The notes beneath the pieces are model-generated. The model made no database searches, had not been told where the DNA came from, and was given only the letters and a program-made list of their open reading frames with translations. DNA of 64,000 nucleotides, from assembly GCA_018340375.1 (NCBI GenBank), contig JAFFJZ010000003.1, positions 20,522,001 to 20,586,000 of the forward strand, in the 5' to 3' direction. Both the position numbers and the translations under genes were made by a program. The stretch comes from Gonatopus flavifemur (lineage: Eukaryota > Arthropoda > Insecta > Hymenoptera > Dryinidae). This document shows, piece after piece, positions 35,451-47,205 of this stretch (its first letter is position 1; each line of letters opens with the position of its first letter).

Positions 35451-35750
35451 CACGCAGAGAAAAAAAGTTGCTGAAACAGCAAACCTCGAACATTTGCTTT
35501 GCTAATATGGTAAAACTTGTTGCTGAATTAGCAAAGAATTTGCTATTACAGCAAAAATTTTGCTCTTTCGACAAGCACTTGCCGTTCAGCAATGCGGAAT
35601 TGTAGATATACAGACGGCTAGAAAACTTTGCTGAATTAGCAAATATCTTGCTAAAATAGCAATATTTTTGCTGTAACAGCAACCGTTTTGCTAATTTAGC
35701 AAAGCACATTTTTCGAAATCGCTTTTTCAGCAAGAATTTTTCTCTGCGTG
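35451..35750. mobile_element. 300-bp foldback built of mini-palindromes (CACGCAGAGAAAAA ends), copy 1
   Basis: The ends are CACGCAGAGAAAAAAAGTTG and, from the right, CACGCAGAGAAAAATTCTTG. Inside, short perfect or near-perfect palindromes recur every 15-25 bases: TTGCTGAAACAGCAA, TTGCTGAATTAGCAA, TTGCTATTACAGCAA, TTGCTAAAATAGCAA, TTGCTGTAACAGCAA, TTGCTAATTTAGCAA. The 120-codon minus-strand frame across it is a translation of the repeat. A partial second copy lies at 36734-36862. Confidence 0.85.
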
Positions 35751-36614
35751 TTGTAAGATTCCGAAAACTCATCATTGATACTCTTTTTCGGTTTCTTCAA
35801 CATCAAGAAATTCTATTTTTCCGTGGAAGACAGGTCAGGGTATCGAACCTGATATTAAAAATTCAAAAAATCAATATTTTTTCCGAAATGAGAAATGATG
35901 ACTCCAAACTTCTCTCGTCGGCAAACGTTCAGCAGAATCGAATCTAGAAACAATCAATTGTTTATCTCTTCCAGATCTTTTGGACTGTAAATCATCTAAT
36001 AAAGATAAAAACAATGTGAAAGTAATTTCTTAAAGAATCAGGTTAAGAGTTCAAAGGTGTTCGTCAACTCCGTACGTTGGCAGGAAAACCTCTTAATCGA
36101 TATCTACCTAAACTTATACATGCCTAGCTAGCACAATAGAGATGTCCGAAGAAAGACATAAAGAAGTCTTATATCGTTCGTTTCTATATCTTTAATTCTA
36201 CGAATGAATCGTAGCAGTTATTCACAGACTACCCGAATAGCACATTCATTCCGATTGAGAAATAAAAAGAAGTTCGCACGAAATGTTCTTTTGAAAGAAT
36301 ACTGTTAGTTTTAATAATTCAACATTAAATCCAAAAATTTGCTCTGCTAGTGTTACATTTTGGTCGGTTAGGACATTTTTTCCAACAAAAGTTCAACCAG
36401 TCTCAATTTGGTGATTTTCTGGGTCTCTACCTCAAAAATACTAAAAAGATTCCAAAAACGGACCACATTTTTTAGTGACTTTTTGGTGGTAGATTTGTTC
36501 CAAGCAACCGTTAGGTTTCGATCACAAATAGGTCATTACATGGTAAAAACCATCTAGGTGACCATTTTCTGACCAAACCGAAGAATAACCGAAAGTAACC
36601 CCAGCAACGTCATT

Positions 36615-36712
36615 CATGGAACTGTCTAGAGCCTAGCGAGAATCTAGCCAAGGGCTAGAAAGAGTCTAGTGGCTAGCAGGGAACTTGCAAGGGCCTAGCG
36701 AGTGCTGATATG
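36615..36712. repeat. CTAG-rich repeat patch
   Basis: The words GCCTAGCGAGAATCTAGCC, GGGCTAGAAAGAGTCTAG, TGGCTAGCAGGGAACTTGC and GGGCCTAGCGAG follow one another, giving a cluster of CTAG palindromes. Similar CTAG-rich text occurs at 48330-48352, 54046-54175 and 57688-57833. Upstream (36357-36600) are repeated TTGGTGA / TGACCA words in both orientations with no clean boundary. Confidence 0.4.
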
Positions 36713-36733
36713 ACGCTTGCTCCAACAATTCGC

Positions 36734-36862
36734 GATTGTAGATATGAAAATTGCTAGAAAATTTGCTACATTAGCAGATATCTTGCTGGAACAGCAAATG
36801 CTTCGCTAATTCAGCATAGCAGATTTTCTAAAATCGTTATTCCAGCAAGAATTTTTCTTTCT
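36734..36862. mobile_element. Mini-palindrome foldback, copy 2, partial
   Basis: It matches the right half of 35451-35750 in the same orientation: GATTGTAGATAT, GCTAGAAAATTTGCT, AGCAGATATCTTGCTGGAAC, CGCTAATTCAGCA, AAAATCGTTATTCCAGCAAG, AATTTTTCT. The left half and the CTGCGTG right terminus are missing. More diverged than copy 1. Confidence 0.75.
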
Positions 36863-38096
36863 TTTCAAGTTCTTATTTTATCTCTTATGTATATAAACTG
36901 TCAGAAATATCTGGAAGTTTTTTTCAATCACGTACATGAATTCAGGTCCATACACCTTCTACATTACATTAAATGTACAAAACATGAAACAAATATAAAT
37001 TATGCTACAATCTACATTAAATTGAAGTAAAAAGTGTATACCTGAATTTTGAAAAATCACGATTAACGGTTCAATAAATTTTTCTCCTGAAACGTGTAAA
37101 ACTAATGCTACAATATTTCGAATAATAAAAGTTACGTATAATCCTCTTTTCTCAATCTTATATCAATGCGACACAAGTTTTATATCAACACTGCATTGTT
37201 TTAAAAATTGAGATTCTCAAACATAAATTCTATGGGAAAAATATGTCCGTATAAAATCCTTTTCAGCACTTTATCGGAAAATAAATTCATAGAAGAATTT
37301 GAATGTTCTCCTCAAGAATAAAAATCAAAAGTTCATGTCGACACACAATAGTAAAATATCTAGAATTGTACAAACACGGTATAGCATTACTTGGTGAACG
37401 AAAAATACGTATCCAAAGAGAAATTTTCTAGCCACGAACTGAACTTAAATTTTTGTACACGAACGCTACGATGTTACGTGTTTGAACTTCGAAGTATAAA
37501 TGTAAAGTATCGTTGAAAATTCTCAAGCTTTTCCTATAATATCACTTCAAGCAGTCTTTTTGAATCAACATTTTGAATAAGAACGGAAAAGAGTAAAATA
37601 TAAAGCACAGAAACAAATATTCCTTCAATCGAATTCTATTATTTTTTCGTGAAATGATGGAGAGGAAATTCGAGAAATTGATAAGAATCGATATTTACAT
37701 CGGTACATCTGCCGAATCAGGAATGATTTCATTGATTTATTCCTTTTTTGAAACAGCGAGAAAAGACAACGTCGCGATTTACGCCCACGACGTTGTTGGA
37801 AATCACGGAATTTTCTGATACCGCGTTGAAGAAAGGTTACCTTTCTTTTCTGTTTTTTTTTGTATAGAAGAATGCTTACGATTTTTCTATATAAAAAATA
37901 AATATATATTTCTATTCAAAAATAGTAAATATCATTCAATCTTACGATCTTCGAAGACAAATTTCTACATCGAGTCAGGACACGCAGTTTTTCGAGACTG
38001 CAACAGTTTTGAATAAATCTTGGTGTTCAAAATTAAACAAAAATTTCAAAAAAAAAGAGTTCAGCCCTAATCATTATCCATTTAACGATTCTATCA
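36863..38096. other. Intronic DNA, nothing recognised
   Basis: AT-rich, no open frame of note, no repeat structure seen. Confidence 0.6.
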
Positions 38097-38340
38097 CACG
38101 GGAAAAAATGAGTTAACCGTGAAAGGAACAACCATGTTTTCACTGTTATAAGTCAATTTTCGTTCCTTCAGCAAAATTTTTAGTTTAAAGTTTGGTTAAT
38201 GTTGTTAAGGACTTAACTGTTCCGTGGATGCCAAGATATTTAGTGTTGATAGCCGAAATTCAGCTAATACAGCTAAAAATGTCTCCCCATGTATTCAGTT
38301 TCTGTTCACCTCTCTCAGGGTGGATTTTTCCACAGTGTAT
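38097..38340. repeat. Possible old TIR element (CACNGNGGAAAAA ends)
   Basis: The left text ATCACACGGGAAAAAATG and the reverse complement of the right, ATACACTGTGGAAAAATCC, agree over about 13 of 16 positions. The interior arms are not convincingly paired. It could be chance. Confidence 0.25.
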
Positions 38341-38522
38341 TCGATACCTTAAAACTCTCGATAAATTTGTTTCATTCATAAAACAGATGGCTAGTTTTAA
38401 TTTCTCATATATAATACTCCATAATGAATACTTCCACTAAAAAAAAAGTGACAACAAATTTTCTGAAGATTCAATAATATTTTTTGAATTTCGATGATCC
38501 ATATTGAATCCAGAATTTAAAC

Positions 38523-38535
38523 GACATCGTATTAA
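38523..38535 (+). repeat. 13-bp direct repeat, left copy
   Basis: GACATCGTATTAA, repeated exactly at 38778-38790 on the far side of the hairpin. It may be a target duplication of the whole insertion. Confidence 0.6.
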
Positions 38536-38544
38536 GAATATGAT

Positions 38545-38750
38545 GTGTGTAATTCAATTTGCCGAGTAGAAAGTCGGGCCTTTTTATTCAAAATTTTCCA
38601 GCCGCCGTTTCGGGTTGATTCAACCCATTATGAAGGTACAAATAATTCGGAGTGTTGAAAAATTAGTTTCTTCGTACGGACCCAAAACGTCGACTGGAAA
38701 ATTTTGAATAAAAAGGCCCGACTTTCTACTCGGCAAATTGGATTACACAC
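38545..38750. mobile_element. 206-bp near-perfect hairpin element
   Basis: The arms are about 58 bp with one mismatch: GTGTGTAATTCAATTTGCCG, AGTAGAAAGTCGGGCC, TTTTTATTCAAAATTTTCCAG on the left, and the same on the right reverse-complemented apart from one T/C difference. Pairing continues weakly inward (CCGTTTCGGGT / ACCCAAAACG). The CCGAGTAGAAA word matches the terminus of 53723-53823. It is flanked at some distance by exact 13-bp direct repeats (38523-38535, 38778-38790). If transcribed it would form a long stem. Confidence 0.9.
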
Positions 38751-38777
38751 CTGATCCGAGCACTACCCAGACAGTTA

Positions 38778-38790
38778 GACATCGTATTAA
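38778..38790 (+). repeat. 13-bp direct repeat, right copy
   Basis: GACATCGTATTAA, identical to 38523-38535. Confidence 0.6.
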
Positions 38791-41700
38791 CTTCTTAGAC
38801 CAACTGATGTGAATTTAAGGACACTCTGTATATTGTTTTTGTTATCAGTTGATACCAACACGAACTTGTCACAGACTATTTAGTCTCGATCTCGACGTAA
38901 ACACCACATTCGATAGTCTAATCTTCCTCGTTTCTTTACTTCCCCTTCGCTTGAAATTTCATGAGATTAAATACACTTTATACATTTTTCATCATTATTT
39001 TTCAATAGATTCTTCTTCTTTTCTATCGGAATGCACTTTTCTATTGAAAACTGTAGACAATAGCCTCGCCAAGATCTTTCAATACGATTGCACAATTGAT
39101 TGAAAATGCATCAATTGTTTTTTCTTTTATTAAGTCGCAGTAAATCCTGATCAAGTATTGACGTATGGAAATATTTCTTCCAAAGGACAAGGAATGAACG
39201 ATAGACAAATCATGAGAGACGGTATACCGGCTCGTTCAATAGCCGGTCTTCCCTTCGAATCGCATTCATCATGCAAGATTAAACAGAATATCAAAAAGTA
39301 TCCGTGAGTTATTATCAATAATCAATCCGTCATATTCATTTTTCTTGAAAAACATATCACTGGAAAAATCCTTAAAGCTCAACTATGTTATCCAGCAAAC
39401 GAATGTAGTAGTTTGGGGTGAGGATTCGAATCCTACTTACGTATGTATAAGTTCATTTTCACGTTATAATTTTGCAATAATAAATGAATACGTTAGCAAT
39501 ATTTGAAAATATGAAAATCGTGAGTTATACGATTAATATTCATTTATGTGTATTTTCGAATTCTTCACATTAGATTGAACTTGATCCAAATATCAGGAAC
39601 TGGAGAATAGTTTTGAAAAGACACCAGAATATTCGGATCTATTGCTTTGAAAAATTACCGAATCGATCTGAATGATCAGAAATCCTTTACAGGGAATGAA
39701 GAAAAGCTTCCCGCTAAAAACACTCATCGGTTTATCCGTTCATAAACTTTTAAGTGTGTGAATTCATTCTAACAACAATTTGTCGATGTTATGAATCGTG
39801 GCAGTTCAGAAAATGTCTGACAGTCGAACTAATGACAGAAATGATAACAAAATATCACTGAAAACTTGTCGAATTACTTTTTCTGTTCGAAACTCCATAT
39901 CAGAATATCAAATATTTGCGAATATAATAGATCTCGATTTCGCTATTTGCAAAGCGGGAGTGCAATGGAAAACATATGTGTCAGAAAAAAAGGAGAGAGG
40001 GAGAGTACTACATGGTGGAAATGAACGATAAACAAGCGAGCACTTATTCTAAACGCTATAACTGTAACATGATCGGTTGGCTAGTGTATGTGGGTGGTAT
40101 ATATATTTACTCATCTTGTTACACTTGTAGTTGTTTTATATTAGTAGAGTCATTGTTGGGGCGCGCAAGTGTGCAAATGCGCGCGTACACTACTACTTTT
40201 CATCTCCTCCTCACTTTCATGTCTCATTACCACTGTTGAGGAAACTATTATTATTTCAAATAGTAAATAACTTGATTACATCAAATGCTTCATTTGCCAT
40301 TGAATGCTGTGATATCGATTGTCGGTGGAATGGATTCATTTTTTATTACTTTGTATTTGAATTGACTCTTATGTGATGAATAAACTTTGAAAATTGTTCT
40401 TTCTTTTCAGGAAGGAAAAAATATCGTCTCAATTATGATTGTCGAGATATACGTTACATGAATATATCGAGAGAATATGTAGGTGTGGGCTGATAGAATG
40501 TATTTTCCATTATGCGATGTATAGATAAATATGAAATGGTCTCATATGGTATCAAGTCATTGAACACAAAATATACGTAATTCTATCGAATGTGTATTGC
40601 TTCAATCATTGCAATATACGGTAGCGGTGGACTCTCTCCTTATACAGCATCCATGCTGTTCTTTCCAGATTAAATGAAATATAATGGTGCTCAAAAATAG
40701 TCTACTCACAACGAAATGAAATTTTTCGGATTCTAACAAAAACACTGAGACCAGAAAATTCAATCATTCCACTCGAAACAGGGCCTCATTTTTATTATAA
40801 ATTGTCGTATTATTCAAAGAGTAGCGTAATAATTATCATAACTTCGTTGCGATCGCAATTTTCATTCTGTTTATTCCATTCATCTTCTATATTTTTGACT
40901 ATATTTTTACACGGAAAATACAAGTCAATAGTTCTATATGAGAAAACTTATGCACCAAAGAAGTATAAGGAAATGGAAATGAAATTATACAATGTGCACA
41001 TAGATACATTTTCATGAATCTTATTGAAATTAAATAAATTGATCTAGGTCACAGTATTCTTTAGTCAAATGGCAGAAGAGTAGAGTGCTATCGAATCGTT
41101 AAATTATACAAGTAACAATAACATATTCTCTAATTCAATGAATTCATGAATGTGATGTGTACATGTGAAATTTCAATGAAAACTCTCGAAAGCTTCAGTT
41201 ACATGTAATAAGTGTCCACAATACACCTGACGATCTATTTAATTTAATTTAATTTCAAATGAAAGTAATCGTGAATTATTTAACAAAATGTTTCGTAATC
41301 GTTCATTACAATAAATGAACTGTCATGCACAAAATTAGATAAACGAATATTTATAAACGAAGAGACTTCAAAACATATATTATAGTATTCTGCTAAGTAG
41401 TAATCGAAATCTGATTGACGGATGAATTTATCGGACAATATTTTGTTGCCCACCAACAGCCAGCGAAACTGCAAAATGTAGCTAACAAATGATTATTATT
41501 ATTATTATATCTTGTTTCTTAAAATCATTTCGAAATTAAGAACGAAATTTGAGAATTAAGAAATACGAAATAAATGTACGTTTTTTATGTTTCAGGTATG
41601 TATCGTCGTGTTTTATCACACACTTTACTGCTGGATATCGAAGGTGTAACAAGATCGTGAGTCAACGTTTTGTTTTGTAACAACTAAAAGTAGTCAAATC

Positions 41701-44700
41701 CAAGACGACAAATAAGATACGCAATGTCAAGTCAACTCCTTGAGTTGGAATAAAAAAGGGTCACATATTATTATTTCGTCATGTGAATTGTTAGAAATTT
41801 TTTTGAATTGAGATATCATTGACACGTAACTGCATTGTAAAAAACCAATCGAAAGTTCACCTTCTAGTTTTATTTATGCAGCTATCCCATTCTATCGTGA
41901 TTATTTAAATATTATAATCAATAAAATGCATCGAGAACTTGTTCTCCGTATCATATATCTTACAACATACTTTTGCACTGGAAGAAATATATTCTTCTGT
42001 CAGCGGAATGCATTCTTGAAAATTTTTCAGAATAAAAGTTTTTGATACAAGTATACTTATAAGTGTTATATCTCGATAACTCGAATCGAGAAAATTTCAG
42101 TGATATTTAGAAAACCTTGGATCCAAAAGAGATTTTCTTGGATGTATGAAACAATAAATGTTGTCTACAGAAATGTATATTTTCTTCGGAGGAGAGAATA
42201 TTTCTGTTAGACTTTACAGAAATCCGAATCAATTTGAATCTTCTATTCCACAATTGAAGAAGAAAATAAAACAACTCGATATCACGAAACTGAATCAAAT
42301 TAAGGGAATTAAATAATGCATCATTATATTTGAATAATTAAAAGGTTTTTAATCATACACTCCCACCTCCACGAGTCTCTCGAAATTTCTTAGAGCAATG
42401 AAAAATCGTACTCTCGGCACACTTCATACACGATGACCTCTTTGAAAAGCGGAAGAGAGTAGACAGAGCATTGCTGTTGCAGCATGCCGGTATAATCTCG
42501 CTTGATGAAGAAGAAAAGAAAAAAGAAAGAAGTGCACTTGTTCTTTACTTAGAAGACGCTGCGCAAGCTCCTTCTCTTCCTGCAGTTCTATTTTGCTTAT
42601 CCATAGAACATGTGAATTGTAACTTCAATTATTATCAATTCAATGAGGGAAAAAACATAACCCATCCATTTTTATCATATTACACTGTTAAAAATATTTG
42701 TAAATTTGATGAATTTCTTTGACTATTGAATATTGAACTTGTAAATTGTTGGCATATGCAGTTGATATTCGGATTTGAGAATTTAATGTCCAAATGTATG
42801 GGAATGTTCGATGGACCTTCAAATGTTCAGACGTTCAATGCACTTTTGTTGAACATTCCTTAAACCTTCACGTTCTCTTGGGGAAGTTAATACAGATAAT
42901 TCTAACAGCTTTACTGCAATCCATGGAGAGATATTTTATGGTAAAAAGTGGTAGAATTCCTAGGAGAGGTTACCATCCTCACGTTGATAAATTCGAACTG
43001 TTGGAAACACGGATAGTACTTGAACATTCTCGCAAGAAAGATCTCTAAAAATCTAATTTTATTACCATTATTACTCAGAAGAAATATGCGTTTTGCACTC
43101 GATGAAATTAACTGTTTGATTTTCACAATAATAAAATTTCTAGTCTTTCATGAATAAACACCAAAACACAAGAGTAGGGATTCTCAAATCAATTATTATA
43201 AACGGCATACAATCAACTCCACTCAAAATTACACAAGCATTCGGATCATCAACGAAATCTAATAAAATCTCGTTAAAAACGAAGAGGGGCAAAGTTCTGA
43301 TTGAACGTAAAACGAATCCATCCATCGTCACTAAAATGATCAGTATCCATTGACATTCGTTTCAATGGTAAATAACAATCCGTTTTTTTTTGTATGGAAC
43401 AACGAATCGATTTGAATTACGATACTTTCATGACTTCGATTCAAAGTAAATAGAACACAACTCTCCTGTGAAATTTGGCACTTGACACGGTAAATTAAGC
43501 TCGCGCGATTGCTTGCATAATGGGTGATGTTGGAGCGGATTAAGATCGAGTCTTCGAGCGTATGAAGGAAAGCGAAGAGACCTTTCCTCCCTAAGAACTC
43601 AGATTTTGGATGTAAAAATGACAAATATTCATACCCTATCGCGGAATATTTTCTTCTCATCGATTATTGCGTGGACGATTGTGAATAACGAAACTAAACG
43701 TGTTGTGAGAATTTGCACTGGAAGCGTAGGTGGCTGACGATATGTGAGAAACTTTGTGGGCGAGGGAGAGAATGACAATTCAACAACGATGCCTCCATAT
43801 ATTTATTGTGATGAAAATATCTGTGTCGAGAAGAAAGATAGTGTAGAGAGGAGGAGGAGGTTCGATCATATTTAAATACTCATTAATTTTATTTTTCTTC
43901 CTCCAAGATGCGGAAAGGTTTGTCAACTTTATTCTAACAATACACGAAAAAGTATTCCTAATGAATGCCAATTCCAGAATACTACTAATGTTGATAAATG
44001 AAACGTGCAACGATGATCACGCGTTGGCATAGCAACCGAAAGGGATTCATCGCATCTCTCCTTTCCACCCGCTTAGCTTGCAACGTGATCATCATGTTTT
44101 TTAAAGGAGATCCCTTCAAAAAGGGTGTTCACCGGTGCATAATCGATTTCACGTGCACGATTATTATCATCGTGTCACAAATTTACATGGTAGAATGAAA
44201 TAGATGTCAATATCCGTTAGATCTGATTAATAATCAGAGAACGAGGAAATTTGATGAAACGAGGAAAAATTGTATCTTGGGAATTTCCATCGTAAATACC
44301 GGAGGAAGTAGTTTTCGTAAATTTGCGTAAATTAACTGTAACAGAGAATAGGATAGCAAAATTGTTCTTTCTTCGTTTTTGAATGTTCATCTTTCAATCA
44401 ATTATACGAAATTATTCACAAACCTTTGAAGTGTTATGCTGAATGTAATATGTGAAGTATTGACAAGAAACCAAAGCTTGTCCCAGTCTTGTCACATTGA
44501 TTCCATCGTTTTAACATGACTCATGCAGGATATTCTGATGGAGAAAGTCAAGTTGAAATATGGATCGAATTACTCTTTTCATCAATCTCTGTGATGAAAA
44601 AGAAGCATGGGTTGATGCTTGGTGAATCATTTGGACCAGGCTTGGAAGTACCATTGGCTCAAGCTTGTCCTGATTTTATCATTCCCAAACCTGGGCCAAG

Positions 44701-44778
44701 GTTGGTGGACTGTTCGAGCAAAACGCAAAAAAAGAGAAAAAATATTTGGTTGAATTGATTGTTCTTGTTTTGTGTTTA
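38791..44778. other. Intronic DNA, no gene seen
   Basis: Frames of 60-106 codons occur on both strands with no recognisable motif. The sequence GAGGATTCGAATCCTAC (39420-39436) looks like a tRNA B-box palindrome but has no tRNA around it. GCGCGCAAGTGTGCAAATGCGCGC (split, about 40161-40184) is a small hairpin. At 44630-44705 the words TTGGACCAGGCTT and CCTGGGCCAAGG recur; the first is also at 57384. Confidence 0.5.
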
Positions 44779-45021
44779 CACGGAAAAAATTAGCGATCTA
44801 AATTTTCGTTGACTAGTATGTCACTTTGGGACGGAGCACAAATTCCAGAAAAATTCGTACACTGGATTTTAATTGACAATGAAAAGTGAATTCCATTGAT
44901 CAAACAATGGACAAAGTCAACGAATTATTCAAATCTAGTGTACAAATTCTTCTGGAATTTGTGCTCCGTCCCAAAGCGACATACTAGTCAACGAAAATTT
45001 GGATCACTAATTTTTTCCGTG
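44779..45021. mobile_element. 243-bp foldback MITE with TA target duplication
   Basis: The left arm is CACGGAAAAAATTAGCGATC, TAAATTTTCGTTGACTAGTA, TGTCACTTTGGGACGGAGCA, CAAATTCCAGAAAAATTCG, TACACT. The right arm reverse-complemented is the same over about 85 bp with about five differences. TA lies just outside both ends (44777-44778, 45022-45023). It is non-coding. TA targeting suggests a Tc1/mariner-class MITE; the high arm identity suggests recent activity. Confidence 0.92.
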
Positions 45022-45154
45022 TACCGGGTGGCAACTTCGAAAATTTGAAATACTACACTCGTTAGAAATTTCTGCGCGAAGCTTCAATCACAATTTTCAT
45101 CCAGTTACAAAACTATAATATAGCAAAAATTGAAAATTCAATCCCATGTAATTG

Positions 45155-45402
45155 CTCCCTAAATCTGAAAGAGTGAAAAATCGCACGTTTCACTCCACTA
45201 AGTGTCAGAAGTGAGCCTGTCCACTTCGAGTGGAATTTTCACTCGTTTCGAGTGACCTCTCACTTTTGTAGAGTGAAAAATTCACTCTAGCGTCGAAGTG
45301 GTTGTGAATTTCTAACCTCAAACCTCAGAATATCACTCTAAAAGAGTGGAAATTTCACTGGCTGGCTAAAGAGTGAAATCTCACTCCAAAGATTTTAGAG
45401 AG
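45155..45402 (+). mobile_element. CTCTCTAAAATCT-ended MITE, copy 3
   Basis: It begins CTCCCTAAATCTGAAAGAGT and ends AAAGATTTTAGAGAG, inverted repeats of each other. It aligns along its length with 7257-7510 in the same orientation, sharing TTTCACTCCACTAAGTGTCA (one base different), AGAAGTGAG, TAGAGTGAAAAATT, CTCAAACCT, AGAATATCA and CTCTAAAAGAGTGGAAAT. It lies 133 bp after the 44779-45021 element. Confidence 0.88.
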
Positions 45403-45889
45403 TGGAAAGTCCACGTGCAAAATGAAAGAAATTTCTAACAGCGTAGATTGAATGAAGAATCCAAACGTGCTACACGTCATACTCTATACGTCAAAGTCTA
45501 ATGAAAACAGAAAATCATAAATATTCAGAAATTTCCTCTAATGAACAGCTTTTATCTAATAACAAAGTATTTCTGATGAACTCTCAACTCTTGATTATGA
45601 CAACGCTCTTTTCAATATCAGTGTACCGAGATTCTCCTTTACATCCAAAATATACCTTTGACGTGTTTGTAATGACGTATTTAACATTTCGTTCAGTGAA
45701 TAAACGTCAGTTACAACACAGTTTGCTATCGGCAATCGCTAATTTTCTACGGACATTGATACGAGTATACACCAAATGTATCTCTAATCATACGGTGTAT
45801 ACGAATGGCTCTCCTTACCCGTTCAGTCGCAACAAAGCAACGACTACACACAAGAGGAATGAATGAATGAACGAATCAATGGCATCGGA

Positions 45890-45925
<36 letters not shown>

Positions 45926-47059
45926 AGCATGTTTTATACGGTACTCCGTAACTTCGATTGTTCATTTCACGAAACGAATTTGGCGTAAAGAGAAAACAAA
46001 TCCATGCGATCGAATGAATAATTCCACATTGTGGCATTCGAAGAATAGACTCGAATGTTTTGAGAAAAAGGATGATGTTCCGATTTTGAAAATCAGAAAA
46101 ATTCTTGTGAAACCCACTCATAATTTTTCAAACATCATCATAGAATGCGAGAAATGTTCATATATACGTGGAATTATCGATGTCATAAAGTTTGATAAAT
46201 CTGGTGAAAAGAATCGAAGAAATGATTTCAGCAACACCGTTTGCAAAACACATATCGTACTTGGCACAATTGATATACCTTGAATAACAATTCATGTGAT
46301 CGGTTTAGCAACTTGAATATCTTATGTATTCAATATTGTCGTATCGAGATGGTAGATAACTGAATATCACCACGATAACAACAAAATCTTAATTTCATTC
46401 CCGATCAAAAGAAATTGTTTCAAACATACAAATCAGATTTGTATAATCGATTCTCGCTGGGAATTTACAAGTATGAGATACAGAAGAAAACCGATTAAGC
46501 GAGCATTTAGTTTCAAGCCTTTCATGATGCAGTAGGGTAACATTTCGTATTCGTCGCACGATCCCATCATGCGCAACACTGACAACGCGTAAGCTTTTCT
46601 TCACCTCTGGGGAATAGTCAAGAGAGAATGATGAAGGAGAACGCGTAACCGGCATACGAATCTGTATGCGCATTTATTTTATTACCTGAGGGCATATCTC
46701 AATCCATAAGTGTCCGCACGGAGTATCGGGTTGTCAACTTTTTCACGGGCGCTAAGTTGTATCGATCATTGGGGCGAGGGGGGCAGAATTGGTCAATCAA
46801 TTTCCTAGAAATTTAGAATAGGGGAAACCTCTTGAAATTTTATTGAGCATGATTTTCCGAACATCCACGAGAAAAAGTTCTCAAAAGTTCCTGTCCTGTT
46901 TTTGCTTGACAATAATTTGGGTCGCACTTTTGCTCTTAGCGTATCATATATATTTGATATATAATGAGGAACGGTAACGAGTCACATACCGATCACTAGC
47001 TGTATCATAGATCATCGGTTAACTGTTAATATAATACATTATGTGTCACGGCTATTTTG
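45403..47059. other. Intronic DNA, no gene seen
   Basis: It contains the GA microsatellite at 45891-45924. A 121-codon frame (45501-45866) is not low-complexity but resembles nothing I know and has no splice or codon-bias support. The GC-richer run GGGGCGAGGGGGGCAG at 46772-46787 is isolated. Confidence 0.5.
45891..45924. repeat. (GA)n microsatellite
   Basis: A GA run interrupted once by GATA. Confidence 0.95.
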
Positions 47060-47205
47060 AAGGAACGCTGTATTCAATCGGATGCAATTCAACCGATTCC
47101 AATGGGTTTCAACGGGTTTGAATAAGTATGAATAGTTATTTATCGCTGCAGAGTTTGTACTGAATCTCAATAGGCTTTTTGAACTGAGGATATGTTAATC
47201 AATGA
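47060..47205 (-). mobile_element. CCCTGGTTAAA-family element, diverged
   Basis: From the right it reads CCTCAGTTCAAAAAGCCTAT, TGAGATTCAG, TACAAACTCTGCAGCGATAA. The 59509-59660 copy, also reversed, shares the ACTCTGCA(A/G)CG(A/G)TAAATGACCATT-like middle and the ATTGGATCTGA end, and both resemble CCCTGCTTAAAGAATCTCAA at 12000. Left boundary uncertain. Confidence 0.5.

Noticed and set aside
35829..35850. Reverse complement CAGGTTCGATACC matches a B-box consensus
   Set aside because: No A box or cloverleaf upstream on that strand.
36357..36600. Repeated TTGGTGA / TGACCA words, possibly a foldback
   Set aside because: The candidate arms align only over short words with no consistent order; no boundary could be set.
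39420..39436. GAGGATTCGAATCCTAC, like a tRNA T-arm / B box
   Set aside because: The surrounding 80 bases do not fold into acceptor, D and anticodon arms; it is only a palindrome.
45501..45866. 121-codon + frame that is not low-complexity
   Set aside because: No recognised motif, no nearby splice signals that improve it, AT-rich codons like the background; chance length in 64 kb is plausible.
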